Notes under the pieces: model-generated
The model's database searches: none
What the model saw: the letters and a program-made list of their open reading frames with translations, nothing else
What the model was told of the DNA's origin: nothing
Made by a program: the position numbers and the translations under genes
Shown: in pieces, positions 27,120 to 36,116 of the stretch
How the letters are laid out: every line of letters begins with the position of its first letter
Position numbering within the stretch: position 1 is the first letter of the stretch
NCBI RefSeq assembly: GCF_964355755.1
Contig: NC_092675.1
Location: forward strand, 14,027,312-14,091,311
Reading direction: 5' to 3'
Source of the DNA: Antedon mediterranea
Lineage: Eukaryota; Echinodermata; Crinoidea; Comatulida; Antedonidae
Length of the DNA stretch: 64,000 nucleotides

Positions 27120-30100
27120 TTGTTAACATAAAAACATCAAAGTGTACAGAATAACTTCAAATCGCATTTGGAGACCGTTTTAGGCCAATTTGTGATTTTC
27201 GAAAAAACTTGTTAACCTAAAAATACCAAAGTGTTTAGAATAGCTTCAAATCGCATTTGGAGACGTTTTAGACCATTTTGTGATTTTCGAAAAAACTTGT
27301 TAACATAAAAACACCAAAGTGCTTCAAATCGCATTTGGAGACATTTTAGACCAATTTGTGATTTTTGAAAAAACTTGTTAACATAAAAACACCAAAGTGC
27401 TTACAATAGCTTCAAATCGTATTTGGAGACGTTTTAGACCATTTTGTGATTTTCGAAAAAACTTGTTAACATAAAAACACGAAAGTACTTAGAATAGCTT
27501 CAAATCGCATTTGGAGACGTTTTAGACCATTTTATGCATTTCGATGAAACTTGGTTACACAAAAACATCAAAGTGCTTAAAATCACATTATAATCCGTTT
27601 TAGACCATTTTGAGCATTTCGATAACACTTTTCACACAAAAACATCAAAGAGCACAAAATAGCTTAATATCGTATTTAAAAACGTTTTAGACCATTTTGA
27701 GCATTTCGACAAAACTTTTTCACACAAAACACCAAAGTGCTTAGAATAGCTTCAAATCGCATTTGGAGACGTTTTAGACCATTTTGTGATTTTCGAAAAA
27801 AATTGTTAACATAAAAACATCAAAGTGTACAGAATAGCTTCAAATCGCATTTGGAGACCGTTTTAGGGCAATTTGTGATTTTCGAAAAAACTTGTTAACC
27901 TAAAAATACCAAAGTGTTTAGAATAGCTTCAAATCGCATTTGGAGACGTTTTAGACCATTTTGTGATTTTCGAAAAAACTTGTTAACATAAAAACACCAA
28001 AGTGCTTAGAATAGCTTCAAATCGCATTTGGAGACATTTTAGACCAATTTGTGATTTTCGAAAAAACTTGTCAACATAAAAACACCAAAGTGTTTAGAAT
28101 AGCTTCAAATCGCATTTGGAGACGTTTTAGACCAATTTGTGATTTTCGAAAAAACTTATCAACATAAAAACACCAAAGGGTTTAGAATATCTTCAAATCG
28201 CATTTGGAGACGTTTTAGACAATTTTGTGATTTTCGAAAAAACTTGTTAACATAAAAACACCAAAGTGCTTAGAATAGCTTCAAATCGCATTTGGAGACG
28301 TTTTAGACCATTTTGTGATTTTCAAAAAAAATTGTTAACATAAAAACACCAAAGTGCATAGAATCACATTATAAACCGTTTTAGACCATTTAGAGCATTT
28401 CGATAACAATTTTCACACAAAAACATCAATGAGCACAAAATAGCTTAATATCGTATTTAAAAATGTTTTAGACCATTTTGAGCATTTAGACAAAACTTTT
28501 TCACACAAAACACCAAAGTGCTTAGAATAGCTTCAAATCGCATTTGGAGACGTTTTAGACAATTTTGTGATTTTCGAAAAAAATTGTTAACATAAAAACA
28601 CCAAAGTGCTTAGAATAGCTTCAAATCGCATTTGGAGACGTTTTAGACCATTTTGTGATTTTCGAAAAAACTTGGTTACACAAAAACATAAAAGTGCTTA
28701 AAATCACATTATAAACCGTTTTAGACCATTTTGAGCATTTCGATAACACTTTTCACACAAAAACATCATAGAGTACAAAATAGCTTAATATCGTATTTAA
28801 AAACGTTTTAGACCATTTTGAGCATTTCGACAAAACTTGTTAACATAAAAACACCAAAGTGCTTAGAATGGCTTCAATTGCATTTGGAGACGCTTTAGAC
28901 CATTTTGTGATTTTCGAAAAAAATTGTTAACATAAAAACACCAAAGTGCTTAAAATCACATTATAAATCGTTTTAGACCATTTTGAGCATTTCGATAACA
29001 CTTTTCACACAAAAACATCAAAGAGCACAAGATAGCTTAATATCTTATTTAAAAACGTTTTAGACCATTTTTAACATTTAGACAAAACTTTTTCACACAA
29101 AACACCAAAGTGCTTAGAATAGCTTCAAATCGCATTTGGAGACGTTTTAGACCAGTTTGTGATTTTCAAAAAAACTTGTTAACATAAAAACACCAAAGTG
29201 CTTAGAATAGCTTCAAATCGTATTTGGAGACGTTTTAGACCATTTTGTGATTTTCGAAAAAACTTGTTAACATAAAAACACCAAAGTGCTTAGAATAGCT
29301 TCACATCGCATTTGGAGACATTTTAGACCAATTTGTGATTTTCGAAAAAAACTTGTCAACATAAAAACACCAAAGTGTTTAGAATAGCTTCAAATCGCAT
29401 TTGGAGACGTTTTAGACCAATTTGTGATTTTCGAAAAAAACTTATCAACATAAAAACACCAAAAGGTTTAGAATAGCTTCAAATCGCATTTTGAGACGTT
29501 TTAGACCATTTTGTGATTTTCGAAAAAACTTGTTAACATAAAAACACGAAAGTGCTTAGAATAGCTTCAAATCGCATTTGGAAACGTTTTATTCCATTTT
29601 GTGATTTTCGAAAAAAATTGTTAACATAAAAACACCAAAGTGCTTAGAATCACATTATAAACCGTTTTAGACCATTTTGAGCATTTCGATAACAATTTTC
29701 ACACAAAAACATCAAAGAGCACAAAATAGCTTAATATCGTATTTAAAAATGTTTTAGACCATTTTGAGCATTTAGAAAAAACTTTTTCACACAAAACACC
29801 AAAGTGCTTAGAATAGCTTCAAATCGCATTTGGAGACGGTTTAGACCATTTTGTGATTTTGAAAAAACTTGTTAACATAAAAACACCAAAGTGCTTAGAA
29901 TAGCTTCAAATCGCATTTGGAGACGTTTTAGACCATTTTGTGATTTTCGAAAAAACTTGTTAACATAAAAACACCAAAGTGCTTAGAATAGCTTCAAATC
30001 ACATTTGGAGACGTTTTAGACCATTTTGTGATTTTTGAAAAAACTTGTTAACATAAAAACACGAAAGTGCTTAGAATAGCTTCAAATCACATTTGGAGAC

Positions 30101-30525
30101 GTTTTAGACCATTTTGTGATTTTCGAAAAAGATTGTTAACATAAAAACACCAAAGTGCTTAGAATCACATTATAAACCGTTTTAGACCATTTTGAGCATT
30201 TCAATAACAATTTTCACACAAAAACATCAAAGAGCACAAAATAGCTTAATATCGTATTTAAAAATGTTTTAGACCATTTTGAGCATTTAGATAAAACTTT
30301 TTCACACAAAACACCAAAATGCTTAGAATAGCTTCAAATCGAATTTGGAGACGGTTTAGACCATTTTGTGATTTTGAAAAAACTTGTTAACATAAAAACA
30401 CCAAAGTGCTTAGAATAGCTTCAAATCGCATTTGGAGACGTTTTAGACCATTTTGTGATTTTCGAAAAAACTTGTTAACATAAAAACACCAAAGTGCTTA
30501 GAATAGCTTAAAATCGTATTTGGAG
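27120..30525 (+). repeat. Block duplicated about 30 kb away (partner 57271-60430)
   Basis: Private markers occur in the same order here and at 57271-60430: GTGTACAG at 27140 and 57291, GCTTCAATTG at 28871 and 58682, TTATTCC at 29589 and 59489, and GAATTTGG before ACGGTTTAG at 30341 and 60241. The offset moves from 30151 to 29811 because the right-hand partner lacks about 340 bp, including the variant monomers with GTGCATAG and TTTAGAGC seen here at 28320-28660. It then moves to 29900 after one monomer is gained. This copy appears to be the longer one. Confidence 0.85.
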
Positions 30526-30527
30526 AC

Positions 30528-31535
30528 GTTTTAGACAATTTTGAGATTTTCGAAAAAACTTGGTTACACAAAAACATCAAAGTGCTTAAAATCACATTAT
30601 AAACCGTTTTAGACCATTTTCAGCATTTCGATAACACTTTTCACACAAAAACATCAAAGAGCACAAAATAGCTTAATATCGTATTTAAAAACGTTTTAGA
30701 CCATTTTGAGCATTTAGACAAAACTTTTTCACACAAAACACCAAAGTGCTTAGAATAGCTTCAAATCGCATTTGGAGACGTTTTAGACCATTTTGTGTAT
30801 TTCGATGAAACTTGGTTACACAAAAACATCAAAGTGCTTAAAATCACACTATAAATCGTTTTAGACCATTTTGAGCATTTCGACAAAACTTTTTCACACA
30901 AAATACAAAAGTGCTTAGAATAGCTTCAAATCGCATTTGGAGACGTTTTAGACCATTTTGTGATTTTCGAAAAACTTGTTAACATAAAAACACCAAAGTG
31001 CTTAGAATAGCTTAAAATCGTATTATGAGACGTTTTAGACAATTTTGAGATTTTCGAAAAAACTTGGTTACACAAAAACATCAAAGTGCTTAAAATCACA
31101 TTATAAACCGTTTTAGACCATTTTCAGCATTTCGATAACACTTTTCACACAAAAACATCAAAGAGCACAAAATAGCTTAATATCGTATTTAAAAACGTTT
31201 TAGACCATTTTGAGCATTTAGACAAAACTTTTTCACACAAAACACCAAAGTGCTTAGAATAGCTTCAAATCGCATTTAGAGACGTTTTAGACCATTTTGT
31301 GTATTTCGATGAAACTTGGTTACACAAAAACATCAAAGTGCTTAAAATCACATTATAAATCGTTTTAGACCATTTTGAGCATTTCGACAAAACTTTTTCA
31401 CACAAAATACAAAAGTGCTTAGAATAGCTTCAAATCGCATTTGGAGACGTTTTAGACCATTTTGTGATTTTCGAAAAAACTTTTTAACATAAAAACACCA
31501 AAGTGCTTAGAATAGCTTCAAATCGTATTTTAGAC
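30528..31535 (+). repeat. Higher-order repeat of 504 bp, two tandem copies
   Basis: The D-type front GTTTTAGACAATTTTGAG begins at 30528 and again at 31032. TTTTCAGCATTTCG recurs with the same 504-bp spacing (30621 and 31125). The unit reads D-B-C-D-C-A, and 78+87+87+78+87+87 equals 504, the last A monomer being one base short. The second copy ends near 31530, where a fused monomer (CGTATTTTAGACC) begins the next D-B-C. Confidence 0.85.
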
Positions 31536-32345
31536 CATTTTGAGATTTTCGAAAAAACTTGGTTACACAAAAATATCAAAGTGCTTAAAATCACATTATA
31601 AACCGTTTTAGACCATTTTGAGCATTTCGATAACACTTTTCACACAAAAACATCAAAGAGCACAAAATAGCTTAATATCGTATTTAAAAACGTTTTAGAC
31701 CATTTTGAGCATTTCGACAAAACTTTTTCACACAAAACACCAAAGTGCTTAGAATAGCTTCAAATCGCATTTGGAGACGTTTTAGACCAATTTGTGCATT
31801 TCGATGAAACTTGGTTACACAAAAACATCAAAGTGCTTAAAATCACATTATAAATCGTTTTAGACCATTTTGAGCATTTCGATAACACTTTTCACACAAA
31901 AACATCAAAGAGCACAAAATAGCTTAATATCTTATTTAAAAACGTTTTAGACCATTTTGAGCATTTAGACAAAACTTTTTCACACAAAACACCAAAGTCC
32001 TTAGAATAGCTTCAAATCGCATTTGGAGACGTTTTAGACCATTTTGTGATTTTCAAAAAAACTTGTTAACATAAAAACACCAAAGTGCTTAGAATAGCTT
32101 CAAATCGTATTTGGAGACGTTTTAGACCATTTTGTGATTTTCGAAAAAACTTGTTAACATAAAAACACCAAAGTGCTTAGAATAGCTTCAAATCGCATTT
32201 GGAGACATTTTAGACCAATTTGTGATTTTCGAAAAAAACTTGTCAACATAAAAACACCAAAGTGTTTAGAATAGCTTCAAATCGCATTTGGAGACGTTTT
32301 AGACCAATTTGTGATTTTCGAAAAAACTTATCAACATAAAAACAC

Positions 32346-32349
32346 CAAA
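32346..32349 (+). repeat. Target site duplication CAAA, left copy
   Basis: The left flank reads AACAC-CAAA before the insertion, and the right flank reads CAAA-GGGTTT (36113-36116). The uninterrupted satellite, for example near 1081-1100, reads AACACCAAAGGGTTT, so exactly four bases were duplicated. Confidence 0.85.
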
Positions 32350-32361
32350 CACAGCTGTTTC
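32350..32361 (+). repeat. Left terminal inverted repeat
   Basis: CACAGCTGTTTC starts exactly at the satellite junction. It contains the palindrome CAGCTG and matches the right end (36101-36112) in inverse orientation at 11 of 12 positions. Confidence 0.75.
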
Positions 32362-33316
32362 AACTAGTGTTAAGATATCAGAAAAAGTCAAGCGCCCTCA
32401 GTGTTAGCAGACGAGGCTCCCCCCGAGTCGCGCGGACATATAATTTTTGTTTACAAACCATTATTTCGCGAACGCCAAATTAAATTTCGCTATCGTGAGT
32501 TTTTATGTAGTAAAAACATTTTATACAAAACTAAACGATTAAAAAAAGTGTATGTTCAATTAAAAAATAAATATTTTATTGTTTCTTTACTATAAATTAA
32601 TAAATAAACGACGATATTGTCCATTTTACTGAAATACTCTCCCGCACATAAACCAGGAAGTTGAGATAAACTGTGTAATGAAATAGTAAACAATCGTAAG
32701 TAGAAAATATCATTGTATTCTTTACTTTTTTTGTGGATATAATTCATTTTTTTAGAAAAAGAACGAACTAGAATATAGTCCATCATTATTATATAAACAA
32801 AATAATACTAGTTTTGTTAATATAGCCTGGTTCAGTTTTTAGTAAAACTCGCATATTTTGCAACCCTTTTATACATTGTTATTGTTATCGGCAAGAAAAC
32901 GGTTTGGCGATAGGCTTAGAAAGTGCGTTGACGCCCGCGATGACCGTGACAGTAATGTGGGCCTAGAATGAACCTAGGCCGAAAGATAGAAAATTCGTAA
33001 TAGTTAAACCTTTAATTACCATAATCCTAAATGTAATCATTATAACTGTTACCAAATAATTAATGGCATGTGTTTATAATAATAATTATTGCTTTCCTGG
33101 TGCATTTTTAGGCTAGCTGGTGGGACTGAGTGACAGTCACAGCCTAGGCTAGGCCTTAATATTAATACATTTTTACAGCATAATAATGGTTTAATATTTT
33201 GGCTATTAGCTCTCTTGTTTGGATTTGTTTGGACACAAAACTGAAGTACTGTAGATTTAAAAATTGATTTATTTTTAAAGAAAAGTACAGTTGCATCTAT
33301 TGTTTTTGTAATCAAG
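32362..33316 (+). other. Unique DNA, 5' part of the insertion
   Basis: About 950 bp with no convincing coding sequence. Near the left end, 32390-32490 is the only CpG-rich patch here. It is followed by TATC|GTGAGT at 32491-32500, which resembles a splice donor, so a non-coding first exon is possible. GCCTAGG-type palindromes occur near 32960-33000 and 33140. A pyrimidine-rich run ending in AATCAAG (up to 33316) makes a fair splice acceptor for the first candidate coding exon. Short frames here lack an ATG or show no protein-like composition. Confidence 0.5.
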
Positions 33317-33443
33317 ATGACATCAGAACCAACAATGTTCCTCAAGCCTGTAGATATCTCAAGGCCTACAAGTCTATTGTAGACCATGGCAGTGAACAAA
33401 AAGAAGCAAAACAATATCGCACAGCGTTGTTAGACCATACCTG
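33317..33443 (+). CDS. Candidate internal exon A of a spliced gene fragment
   Basis: The acceptor is AATCAAG|AT and the donor is ACCTG|GTAGAC. The open frame starts at 33319 and gives 41 codons plus two bases. The peptide includes RYLKAYKSIVDHG and EQKEAKQYRTALLDHT, charged and helix-like in composition. The frame would hit TAG at the donor if not spliced. The two left-over bases match the phase needed by the next candidate exon, where joining makes a Trp codon. No ATG lies in this frame, so the true start is upstream or was lost. I do not recognise the protein. The opposite-strand frame across the same bases has no such splice support and is treated as a shadow. Confidence 0.5.
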
Positions 33444-33662
33444 GTAGACATTGAATTAAACAGGGTAGGTAAATAATCATAACCACCTCTTTAGAAAGTT
33501 TAATACACACTCCAAACAATGAAATGTGTGTTTGTACTTCATATTATTTATTAAAGAACAATGTTAGTATAAAATAACTGTCGAAACAAACAATTGTTAC
33601 AGTAATTTATAAATATACCTCTTTTCTTTATTAAATATTCCCTCAATCAACTATTTTTCCAG
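33444..33662 (+). other. Putative intron A-B
   Basis: 219 bp, AT-rich, starting GTAGAC and ending in a strong pyrimidine tract with TTTTTCCAG. No feature other than splice signals is visible. Confidence 0.45.
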
Positions 33663-33715
33663 GTGTCAATATGTTATAATATTCAACATGCGACAGGTTG
33701 CTGACATCTTGACTG
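33663..33715 (+). CDS. Candidate internal exon B of a spliced gene fragment
   Basis: A 53-bp segment between a very good acceptor (CTATTTTTCCAG|GTG) and a donor (GACTG|GTAAAT). Entered with two carried bases from exon A, it reads W-CQYVIIFNMRQVADILT and leaves one base, G. That is exactly the phase required by exon C, where G plus GT makes Gly. The 53-bp length shifts phase, so agreement on both sides is informative. The segment is hydrophobic-rich and may continue a helix. The protein is not recognised. Confidence 0.5.
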
Positions 33716-34011
33716 GTAAATTCAAATGTTGTTTCAACTTTACATTGACATTACATAATAACTCAATTGGTCAAGTTGCTCTTTAAATATACATTGTCCC
33801 TTTGAGCATAGAATTTCAAAATTGTTTATCCTATTTTTATGCATAATAAAGCAAACCTTTGGCTGGAACTTATTTTCCTATGAATTATCCATATATTATC
33901 ATTATCTGCTACAAGAAATAGTTGTTAACATTTTTAAAATATAATAATTTTGATGCTCATTTCTTATGCAGATTGACATTTATTTGGTTGACCAATATTG
34001 TTTAATCTCAG
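33716..34011 (+). other. Putative intron B-C
   Basis: 296 bp, strongly AT-rich, from GTAAAT to TTTAATCTCAG. It contains an in-frame continuation upstream of exon C beginning with ATG at 33966, but the acceptor at 34010-34011 fits better as the exon start. Confidence 0.45.
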
Positions 34012-34214
34012 GTGATCATCTAGCAGAAAGAGAAAATCAGAAGCTGCAGCACATTGACATGCTACAAAGTACAATGATTAAAATCCAGTCTTTAGAAGAG
34101 AATCAAGAGCATTTAAGAAATGAACTCTCAGTGTCACTTGTGACAAAACAGCATAGTAAGATTGCAGAGACTGGCCACAGAATAAATCTAAAAGAACAAG
34201 AGGTCAAAGACTTG
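34012..34214 (+). CDS. Candidate exon C: coiled-coil segment
   Basis: This follows the acceptor TTTAATCTCAG|GTGATC and continues the frame from exon B through Gly-Asp-His-Leu. About 67 codons, rich in Glu, Gln, Lys and Leu with heptad-like spacing (AERENQKLQHIDMLQ, then IQSLEENQEHLRNEL), predict an alpha-helical coiled coil. The end is either TTG|GTCAGT at 34214 or GAG|GTCAAA at 34202, both in phase 0. The frame alone stays open to 34277. Composition suggests a structural or cytoskeletal partner protein, but no family is recognised. It could be a fragment of a host gene carried by the element or the element's own cargo gene. Confidence 0.55.
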
Positions 34215-34307
34215 GTCAGTCCTACATTATACACCTTTAAAATTATGTCTAAAACATGCAAATACTATAAAAATTAATGCCATATTTCTTTTATATATTT
34301 TATATAG

Positions 34308-34512
34308 CGAACTACTATGAACCAAGAGATTTGAAACTGGACCTCTATGTACAAAAATGGACGAGGTATTTAGAAAAAATAAATTCCTCGACAGCAGTAC
34401 CATGGAAAAAGTTTTGTGGGAAATCATGAAGTCACATCTGACGTTTATTTCACCTGAGATCCAGCATGAAGTAACTAGGCCGGTAACTAAGTGGAGAAAA
34501 GTTGAGGAATAG
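34308..34512 (+). pseudogene. Candidate terminal exon with two overlapping protein-like frames
   Basis: After a pyrimidine/AT run ending TATATAG, one frame (34310-34429) reads 39 codons including YEPRDLKLDLYVQKWTRYLE and then stops. A second frame (34321-34512) gives 63 codons ending FISPEIQHEV and KWRKVEE before TAG. The first half of frame one and the second half of frame two both look protein-like, as if a small indel near 34390-34400 broke a single terminal exon. Neither frame joins exon C in phase with a strong donor. Joining at 34214 to AAG|AGA (34327) would fit phase 0 but needs a weak acceptor. This is best treated as a decayed last exon. The protein is not recognised. Confidence 0.35.
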
Positions 34513-34676
34513 TTTGCTATTTCTCAGTTAATTGTTACAGTATTGCATATTATTATGTACAGTATACTGTATGAATGGTAGTATTTTTGTGTGTTATTGC
34601 TAGAACAACGATTTTGAAAATATTTAACAAATGGTATATGAATTGTAATTGAATTTAATTTTTGGGAAGCTATTTA
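34513..34676 (+). other. AT-rich DNA after the candidate last exon
   Basis: Would be 3' untranslated sequence if the exon chain is real. No AATAAA signal lies within this stretch. The nearest on the + strand is at about 35107, inside the duplicated segment. Confidence 0.4.
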
Positions 34677-35117
34677 ATTTTAATTTGGTTTATATATATT
34701 ATTGATTGATAACGGAAATTGATGTTATTTAGTGATTTAGATTGTGATTGCATATATAATACAATACAAATATGAAAGAAATATGCATTTATAATTAAAT
34801 ATCTAATGTCGCAGTACTCTATAGCTTCTTTCTATTAATATATTACAGATCTTTGACTAAGACATGCTAGGTAGGCTGCTAGTCTTTAACCTGCTGATGA
34901 TGTAGCCTAGCCTATATAGTATAGGCCTAGCTAGGCCTGTAACCTGGCCTACTCTGTACTCCTCTCTCCCAATATGAATGATTATTAAAAAAGCTTAGGC
35001 CTAGGCTAGGCCTAATTTTTAATTAAGACCAGGAACAAGTAATTAATCAGCTTTATAACAGGTCAACTGTCACTCAGGCCCCCGAATAGACATGTTTACG
35101 TGTTAAAATAAACAGTT
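34677..35117 (+). repeat. 446-bp tandem duplication, copy 1
   Basis: Runs from ATTTTAATTTGG to AAATAAACAG and repeats from 35123 with an offset of 446 bp. The copies differ by scattered substitutions and small indels, for example TATATATTATTG versus TATTAATAATTATT. It contains clustered GGCCTA palindromes (around 34915-34940 and 34995-35015) of the kind seen elsewhere in the non-satellite DNA. No coding potential is visible. Confidence 0.85.
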
Positions 35118-35122
35118 ATTTT

Positions 35123-35579
35123 ATTTTAATTTGGTTTATATATTAATAATTATTTATTGATAACGGAAATTGATGTTATTTACTGATTTAGATTGTGATT
35201 GCATATCAAAATAATAAATATACAATACAAATATGAAAGAAATATGCATTTATGATTAAATATCTAATGTCACAGTACTCTATAGCTTCTTTCTATTAAT
35301 ATATTACAGATCTTTGACTACGACATGCTAGGTAGGCTGCTAGCCTTTAACCTGCAGATGATGTAGCCTAGCCTATTATATAATATAGGCCTAGCTAGGC
35401 CTGTAGCCTGGCCTACTCTGTACTCCTCTCCCAATATGAATGATTATTAAAAAAGCTTAGGCCTAGACTAGGCCTAATTTTTAATTAGGACCAGGAACAA
35501 GTAATTAATCAGCTTTATAACAGGTCAACTGTCACTCAGGCCCTCCGAATATACATGTTTACGTGTTAAAAATAAACAG
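35123..35579 (+). repeat. 446-bp tandem duplication, copy 2
   Basis: Second copy of the segment at 34677-35117, slightly longer through small insertions such as ATCAAAATAATAAATATAC. It ends at AAATAAACAG near 35579, after which the sequence is single-copy. Confidence 0.85.
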
Positions 35580-36100
35580 CCATTAGTCTTACACAGCTGG
35601 TTTTAACCACGCAAGGGAGCCTGGGCATAGCCTATTATAAGCTAGCATAGGAAAAAATCCAGCCAGGCAATATGAATACAATCCTTGTTAAAACATTCAA
35701 GGATAACTAAAGTATCCAACTAAATCAAAGAATTCAACAGAAAAAATTATTTTTAAACTGATATGGAAAACAACATTTATACCTACTTTTTTAAATGTAT
35801 CGCTTGAGAAAAAAACTGGCGTTGGGTGTACAATTTTCAATTACATTACCTCTTAAAATCCACGTGATAAAACGACGACAACATGTTTTTCACCTTCATC
35901 CAGGGTTGTTCTAATGAATATTCATTATTTTTCTGACTTTCGCGGTCTTTATTTGTTTTTATTGGCTATTAAAAAACAGTCGTTTTATGCTTGATTGCTT
36001 CCGGGTTTCCTCATGTGGTTTGTATACAATATGTTTTCGGAATCGCTACTCCATAAAACGCTATGAAACGTTGGGGGCGCTGCACTTAATTCATATTTCT
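35580..36100. promoter_or_regulatory. Unique 3' part of the insertion with regulatory-like motifs
   Basis: About 520 bp without a convincing gene. It has CACAGCTG at 35592-35599 (an internal match to the element tip), an E-box CACGTG at 35861-35866, a 14-bp perfect palindrome AATGAATATTCATT at 35913-35926, and a reversed CCAAT box (ATTGG) at 35961. CpGs become more frequent toward the right end. This could be a promoter facing either way or simply subterminal transposon sequence. No transcript evidence can be read from sequence. Confidence 0.3.
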
Positions 36101-36112
36101 GGAACAGCTGTG
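36101..36112 (-). repeat. Right terminal inverted repeat
   Basis: GGAACAGCTGTG, the inverse of the left tip with one mismatch. The satellite resumes after a CAAA duplication. Confidence 0.75.
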
Positions 36113-36116
36113 CAAA
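36113..36116 (+). repeat. Target site duplication CAAA, right copy
   Basis: Second copy of the four bases found at 32346-32349. GGGTTTAGAATAGC continues the interrupted monomer. Confidence 0.85.

Larger units (their letters stand above)
1..32349 (+). repeat. Satellite array, block I
   Basis: Uninterrupted tandem satellite made of 78-88 bp monomers. Every monomer opens with GTTTTAGACC followed by ATTTTG or AATTTG, then a TTCG core, an A-rich middle and a CAAAG(T/A)G segment. All monomers read in the same direction, and I saw no inverted copy. Four classes (A, B, C, D) alternate in recurring orders and build nested higher-order repeats, listed separately. The left edge lies outside the window. 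No gene, promoter or unique DNA is visible in this block. Open frames within it are by-products of the repeat. Array size and uniformity suggest centromeric or pericentromeric heterochromatin, which is inference. Confidence 0.97.
32350..36112 (+). mobile_element. 3.76-kb insertion with inverted ends, DNA-transposon-like, carrying exons
   Basis: A unique segment interrupts an A monomer of the AAAGGGTTT subtype. Its ends are inverted repeats: CACAGCTGTTTC at 32350-32361 and the complement of CACAGCTGTTCC at 36101-36112 (11 of 12 match). It is flanked by a 4-bp CAAA duplication and the satellite resumes in register. An AGCGCCC motif lies 42 bases in from the left end and 32 bases in from the right end. 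No transposase is visible, so this looks non-autonomous. It carries a candidate spliced gene piece on the + strand (33317-34512) and a 446-bp tandem duplication. The superfamily is unassigned: the CAC termini and 4-bp duplication would fit CMC/Chapaev-like elements, but this is weak. A captured host gene fragment is the simplest explanation for the exons. Confidence 0.75.

Noticed and set aside
32401-32595. 64-codon + strand frame beginning with GTG
   Set aside because: No ATG, and basic, AT-driven composition; more likely untranslated or promoter DNA of the insertion.
32556-32786. 76-codon - strand frame
   Set aside because: Low-complexity AT-rich sequence with no recognisable motif or splice support.
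33049-33414. 121-codon - strand frame
   Set aside because: It lies opposite candidate exon A, and the plus strand has phase-consistent splicing; the frame has no recognised domain.
34227-34427. 66-codon - strand frame
   Set aside because: Opposite the candidate terminal exon, hydrophobic from AT-rich codons, no supporting signal.
32350-36112. RAG/Transib-type element, since the tip CACAG resembles the recombination signal heptamer
   Set aside because: The duplication is 4 bp rather than 5 bp, the tip continues CTG rather than TG, no nonamer is evident and no transposase is visible.
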